Source: a virus. From it: 20,271 nt of DNA. How positions within the stretch are numbered: position 1 is the stretch's first letter; each line of letters begins with the position of its first letter. The notes beneath the pieces were generated by a model, which ran no database searches, was not told the origin of the DNA, and saw nothing but the letters and a program-made list of their open reading frames with translations. The DNA is taken from IMG/VR virus record IMGVR_UViG_3300050821_000790, positions 1 to 20,271 of that record. One strand, given 5' to 3'. Of this stretch, positions 20,125-20,271 are shown in pieces. A program made the position numbers and the translations under genes.

Positions 20125-20158
20125 GCAACAGCTTTCCCCGTCGTCTCCTCGGGGCCTT

Positions 20159-20192
20159 GGCCGCGTGGCTTCATTGCTGCGCGGCCTTTTTT
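20159..20192 (+). terminator. Rho-independent terminator after the decoration gene
   Basis: GGCCGCG (20159-20165) pairs perfectly with CGCGGCC (20180-20186) across a 14-nt loop, followed by six T residues (20187-20192). It lies 34 nt after the stop codon. A weaker CCCCG/CGGGG inverted repeat (20136-20155) precedes it. Confidence 0.85.
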
Positions 20193-20206
20193 GTGTGAGG
20201 TGAGAA

Positions 20207-20271
20207 ATGTCCGACGTTCAAGTCCCAAACGAATCTGCCGGCGCTGTGCCGGCGAACTCGGTTCCGGAACC
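20207..20271 (+). CDS. Start of the next head-region gene (partial)
   Basis: GAGG lies 6 nt before an ATG at 20207, and the frame MSDVQVPNESAGAVPANSVP stays open to the window edge. The visible part is polar, disordered and rich in Pro, Ala and Val, so it gives no clue to function. By position it follows the terminator and should be a connector, tail or internal head gene. Confidence 0.6.
   Translation, partial: MSDVQVPNESAGAVPANSVPE

Overview
The window is a GC-rich segment of a temperate, lambda-like tailed phage or prophage. Base composition, codon use and protein types (RecT/YqaJ recombination, YdaS-type Cro, Sf6-like small terminase, long P22-like portal) suggest a host in the Burkholderiales (Burkholderia, Paraburkholderia, Ralstonia). 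The host is an inference from composition and family resemblance, not a database match. No bacterial chromosomal gene, integrase, attachment site, lysis gene or tail gene is visible, so the window covers only the early and immunity regions plus the head-assembly block.

Left arm, minus strand (1-4163). A very compact operon reads leftwards from about 4163. Six small unrecognised genes come first (one is a 34-aa membrane peptide), then recT, a lambda-exonuclease/YqaJ-type nuclease, ninB and two conserved phage unknowns. Almost every junction is a stop/start overlap or abutment. A terminator at 357-385 ends it. Beyond lies the start of a pentapeptide-repeat protein made of nearly identical 15-bp units, cut by the window edge.

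Immunity block (4164-6079). A CI-like S24 repressor and a secreted Rap1a/Tai-like protein form a leftward lysogenic operon ending at a strong terminator (4274-4296). Arrays of the same GTTGTAG/CTACAAC motif lie at both ends of this block and look like oL and oR. The repressor aligns with lambda CI by spacing (Ala125, Ser163, Lys206 against Ala111, Ser149, Lys192), but the scissile Gly is Val. The Rap1a-like gene occupies the position of lambda rexAB. Rightwards come a YdaS/Cro-like regulator and a CII-like activator.

Replication and middle genes (6081-10866, plus strand). A 23-aa membrane peptide, a replication initiator-like protein with internal repeats (candidate origin), an unknown, a DnaB/Twinkle-like helicase, a RuvC-like resolvase and a string of small genes, several Cys-rich. 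The last, a 143-aa unknown, sits where a Q-type late regulator would be and is followed by a leader with two hairpins.

Late head genes (11057-20271, plus strand). A small basic protein, the small terminase, an interposed ORF, the large terminase, two small proteins, the portal, an FmdB-like protein, a terminator, the scaffold, the major capsid protein, a free-standing HNH homing endonuclease, a probable capsid decoration protein, a terminator, and the first codons of another gene. The homing endonuclease sits between two head genes, and the last codons of the capsid gene change codon style just before it.
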